Positions 62,578 through 64,000 of a stretch of 64,000 bases of DNA are shown in pieces (within the stretch, counting starts at the first letter, position 1; every line of letters starts with the position of its first letter). The translations under genes and the position numbers were made by a program. Source of the DNA: CAXMQS01 sp036446035 (GTDB lineage: Bacteria; Actinomycetota; Acidimicrobiia; Spongiisociales; JAOTWH01); assembly GCA_036446035.1 (NCBI GenBank), contig JAZFSG010000046.1, forward strand, positions 17,343 through 81,342. Direction: 5' to 3'. The notes beneath the pieces were generated by a model. That model saw only the letters and a program-made list of their open reading frames with translations, did no database searches and was not told the DNA's origin.

Positions 62578-63266
62578 TGGAGTTCTCGCTTCTCGGCGCT
62601 GCTCTTCTGGGCGTGGCCGCGGTGTACGGCGTCATCTACTGGGAGGCCGCTCGCGGCAATGCCGCCGACTGCTCCAAGGATCTGTGGGATGTATCGCTGG
62701 GTGCGGCAACCGCAGGGCTCGTCGTTGGACGGCTGGCGGCAATGATCATCGCCGGCACCAACCCCCTCACCGAGCCCGGTGACATCCTCATCGTTCGCTC
62801 CGGCGTCGACACCGGCTGGGCCGCGGTGGGAGCCCTCGTGGCCCTGGCTGTGATCTCTCGACGAGAGACGGTGCTGGTAGCCGGAGGACTGGCGGCTGCG
62901 GCCCTGGCCGGGCTCGGAGCCTGGGAGGCCGGCTGCCTGGTACGCGACACCTGCCACGGCACCGTCACCGATCTTCCCTGGGGAATCTCGCTTGGTGGCA
63001 GCGAGATCACCCGCCATCCGGTCGGCATCTACACGGCCCTTCTGTTCTTCGTGGCGGCCCTCGCCGTCATGTGGCTGAAGCGGCGCACCCAGAATCCGTT
63101 AATGGTCGGCGGGGTTACCCTGGCGGCGGCCGGATCCGTTCGCCTGGTCACCGAGCCGATGCGATCGGCACTCGGCGGGCGCCCGACGCTGTGGTACCTG
63201 ACGGCAGTCTTCCTGGGCGTCGGGGTGGTGGTAGTTGCCCAGTACCGCCAGAGGGTCGAACCATGA
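62577..63266 (+). CDS. Lgt-like membrane protein (prolipoprotein diacylglyceryl transferase family)
   Basis: The 229-residue protein has about six to seven hydrophobic segments. It shows Lgt-like blocks: VGRLAAMI, GCLVRDTCHGTVTDLPWG followed by RHPVGIYTALLFF, and RLVTEPMR. In Lgt an essential His lies in a HGG loop; at the equivalent place there is RSGVDTGW without His, and the protein is shorter. It may be a paralog that lost or changed activity. It is next to two genes for lipoprotein-type/redox proteins. GTG start at 62577; ATGA overlap with the MOSC gene. Confidence 0.7.
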   Translation: MEFSLLGAALLGVAAVYGVIYWEAARGNAADCSKDLWDVSLGAATAGLVVGRLAAMIIAGTNPLTEPGDILIVRSGVDTGWAAVGALVALAVISRRETVLVAGGLAAAALAGLGAWEAGCLVRDTCHGTVTDLPWGISLGGSEITRHPVGIYTALLFFVAALAVMWLKRRTQNPLMVGGVTLAAAGSVRLVTEPMRSALGGRPTLWYLTAVFLGVGVVVVAQYRQRVEP

Positions 63267-63886
63267 GCAGAGTCATCAGCGTCAACGTGAGCCAACCGCG
63301 AGAGGTCGAGTTCAGGGGCCATCTGGTGTCGACTGGCATCTACAAATCGCCAGTAGAGGGTCCGGTTCGTGTCGAGGGAGTCAACCTCGAAGGTGACGAT
63401 CAGGCCGACCGAAGGGTTCATGGTGGTGTCCACAAGGCCATCTACGCGTACGCATCCGAGGACTATGAGTGGTGGGGCCAACAAATCGGCCGCTCCCTCT
63501 CCCCCGGCATGTTCGGCGAAAACCTCACCACGGCTGAGGTAGAGGTCAGCGGAGCCGTGATTGGCCAACGCTGGCAGATCGGCGACGTGGTTCTAGAAGT
63601 AAGCGAACCCCGCGTTCCTTGCTTCAAGTTGGGCATCCGCATGGAGGACCCGGACTTCCCAGCCGTCTTCGCAGCCGGCAATCGACCAGGAAGCTACCTG
63701 AGAATTGTTGAGGAAGGTTCGCTCGCTGCGCAAGACCGCATCCAAATCGGCAAGGCACCCGACCACGGCTTGACGGTGGCGGATGTCGCCCGCATCTTTG
63801 ACCACGACCGCCATGAAGCGAGCCGCCTGCTTGAACCCCCGCAACTCTCGGAACCCTGGAAGCGATGGGCCCGCAAGTTCGTCTAG
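63263..63886 (+). CDS. MOSC-domain protein
   Basis: A 207-residue MOSC protein of the YiiM type: GIYKSPVEGPVRVEGVNLEGDDQADRRVHGGVHKAIYAYASEDYEWW, GMFGENLTT and EPRVPCFKLGIRM with the likely molybdenum-ligand Cys. Such proteins move or use molybdenum cofactor, for example in N-hydroxylated base reduction (YiiM). ATG 63263 overlaps the preceding stop. Confidence 0.88.
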   Translation: MSRVISVNVSQPREVEFRGHLVSTGIYKSPVEGPVRVEGVNLEGDDQADRRVHGGVHKAIYAYASEDYEWWGQQIGRSLSPGMFGENLTTAEVEVSGAVIGQRWQIGDVVLEVSEPRVPCFKLGIRMEDPDFPAVFAAGNRPGSYLRIVEEGSLAAQDRIQIGKAPDHGLTVADVARIFDHDRHEASRLLEPPQLSEPWKRWARKFV

Positions 63887-63919
63887 CCGGACGACGCCCC
63901 CGCTAGGACGGGTTGCATT

Positions 63920-63973
63920 CCTCCCCTCCAGGGGGAGGTGGCCGAGCGAAGCGAGGTCGGAGGGGGCTTCCTG
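63920..63973. repeat. Intergenic palindromic repeat, most complete copy
   Basis: CCTCCCCTCCAGGGGGAGG hairpin, then GTGGCCGAGCGAAGCGAGG (hairpin with GAGCGAAGCGAG-type symmetry) and TCGGAGGGGGCTTCCTG. Reverse complements of its parts recur at 47085, 47207 and 42478. The rest of 63887-64000 shows no gene. Confidence 0.75.
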
Positions 63974-64000
63974 CTTTCATCGCTCGTCAGCGCGCCCGCG

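Overview
This high-GC window comes from an actinomycete-type bacterium (Actinomycetota; an Acidimicrobiia-like lineage is my guess, not shown). The evidence is a dcw cluster in the actinobacterial order, a DUF3040 protein, an F420/PPOX-type enzyme, a DnaQ exonuclease fused to a GIY-YIG (UvrC-like) region as in mycobacteria, a TCGAAC-N4-GTTCGA LexA box, and frequent GTG/TTG starts with stop/start overlaps (ATGA, GTGA, TTGA). No tRNA, rRNA, CRISPR array, prophage or insertion sequence was recognised.

Layout. 1-11.9 kb (minus strand): division and cell wall cluster mraZ-rsmH-ftsL-ftsI-murE-murF-mraY-murD-ftsW-murG-murC, with murC cut by the window edge. It has a MraZ-type operator/promoter upstream and a long hairpin over the rsmH ribosome site. 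12.0-16.3 kb: accessory genes (PanE-like protein, universal-stress-protein remnant, large secreted protein, HNH nuclease, recombinase-like protein with lost active-site residues, unknown two-domain protein). 16.4-20.9 kb: MoxR ATPase, DUF58 protein and transglutaminase-like membrane protein. 20.9-24.5 kb: MerR regulator, DUF3040 protein, DNA polymerase IV, cupredoxin-like protein, two membrane proteins. 24.5-28.8 kb (minus): type II fatty acid synthesis operon fabD-fabH-fabG-acpP-fabF.

28.8-42.5 kb: possible HExxH secreted protein, threonine aldolase, alpha-glucan phosphorylase, an aminotransferase, a group of small minus-strand genes (DUF1232, SRPBCC, phosphoesterase, zinc-ribbon membrane protein, QueG), then the oxidative pentose phosphate pair gnd-zwf, a PPOX-type protein and an unassigned ATP-grasp protein. 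42.5-46.3 kb: DUF983 protein, three-gene proton-translocating transhydrogenase pntAA-pntAB-pntB, nitroreductase; gnd, zwf and pnt together make this an NADPH-supply neighbourhood. 46.3-49.5 kb: RRM RNA-binding protein with a structured leader, a 53-residue zinc-finger ORF that appears to start at CTG, and a divergent pair of a Cys/Met PLP enzyme and an archaeal-type S-adenosylmethionine synthetase.

49.7-53.2 kb: osmoprotectant ABC transporter (ATPase, two permeases, binding lipoprotein) ending in a strong terminator, followed by a highly structured non-coding stretch. 53.5-63.9 kb (plus): TPM-domain protein, SpoU methyltransferase, SufS-like enzyme, stand-alone TOPRIM protein, LexA-boxed DnaQ/GIY-YIG nuclease, CDC48-like double AAA ATPase, TlpA-like lipoprotein, Lgt-like membrane protein and MOSC protein. 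A palindromic intergenic repeat family occurs at about 42.5, 47.1, 47.2, 49.6 and 63.9 kb. The strongest candidates for undescribed biology are the CTG-start zinc-finger ORF, the RNA-like element near 53.35 kb, and several proteins with altered key residues.
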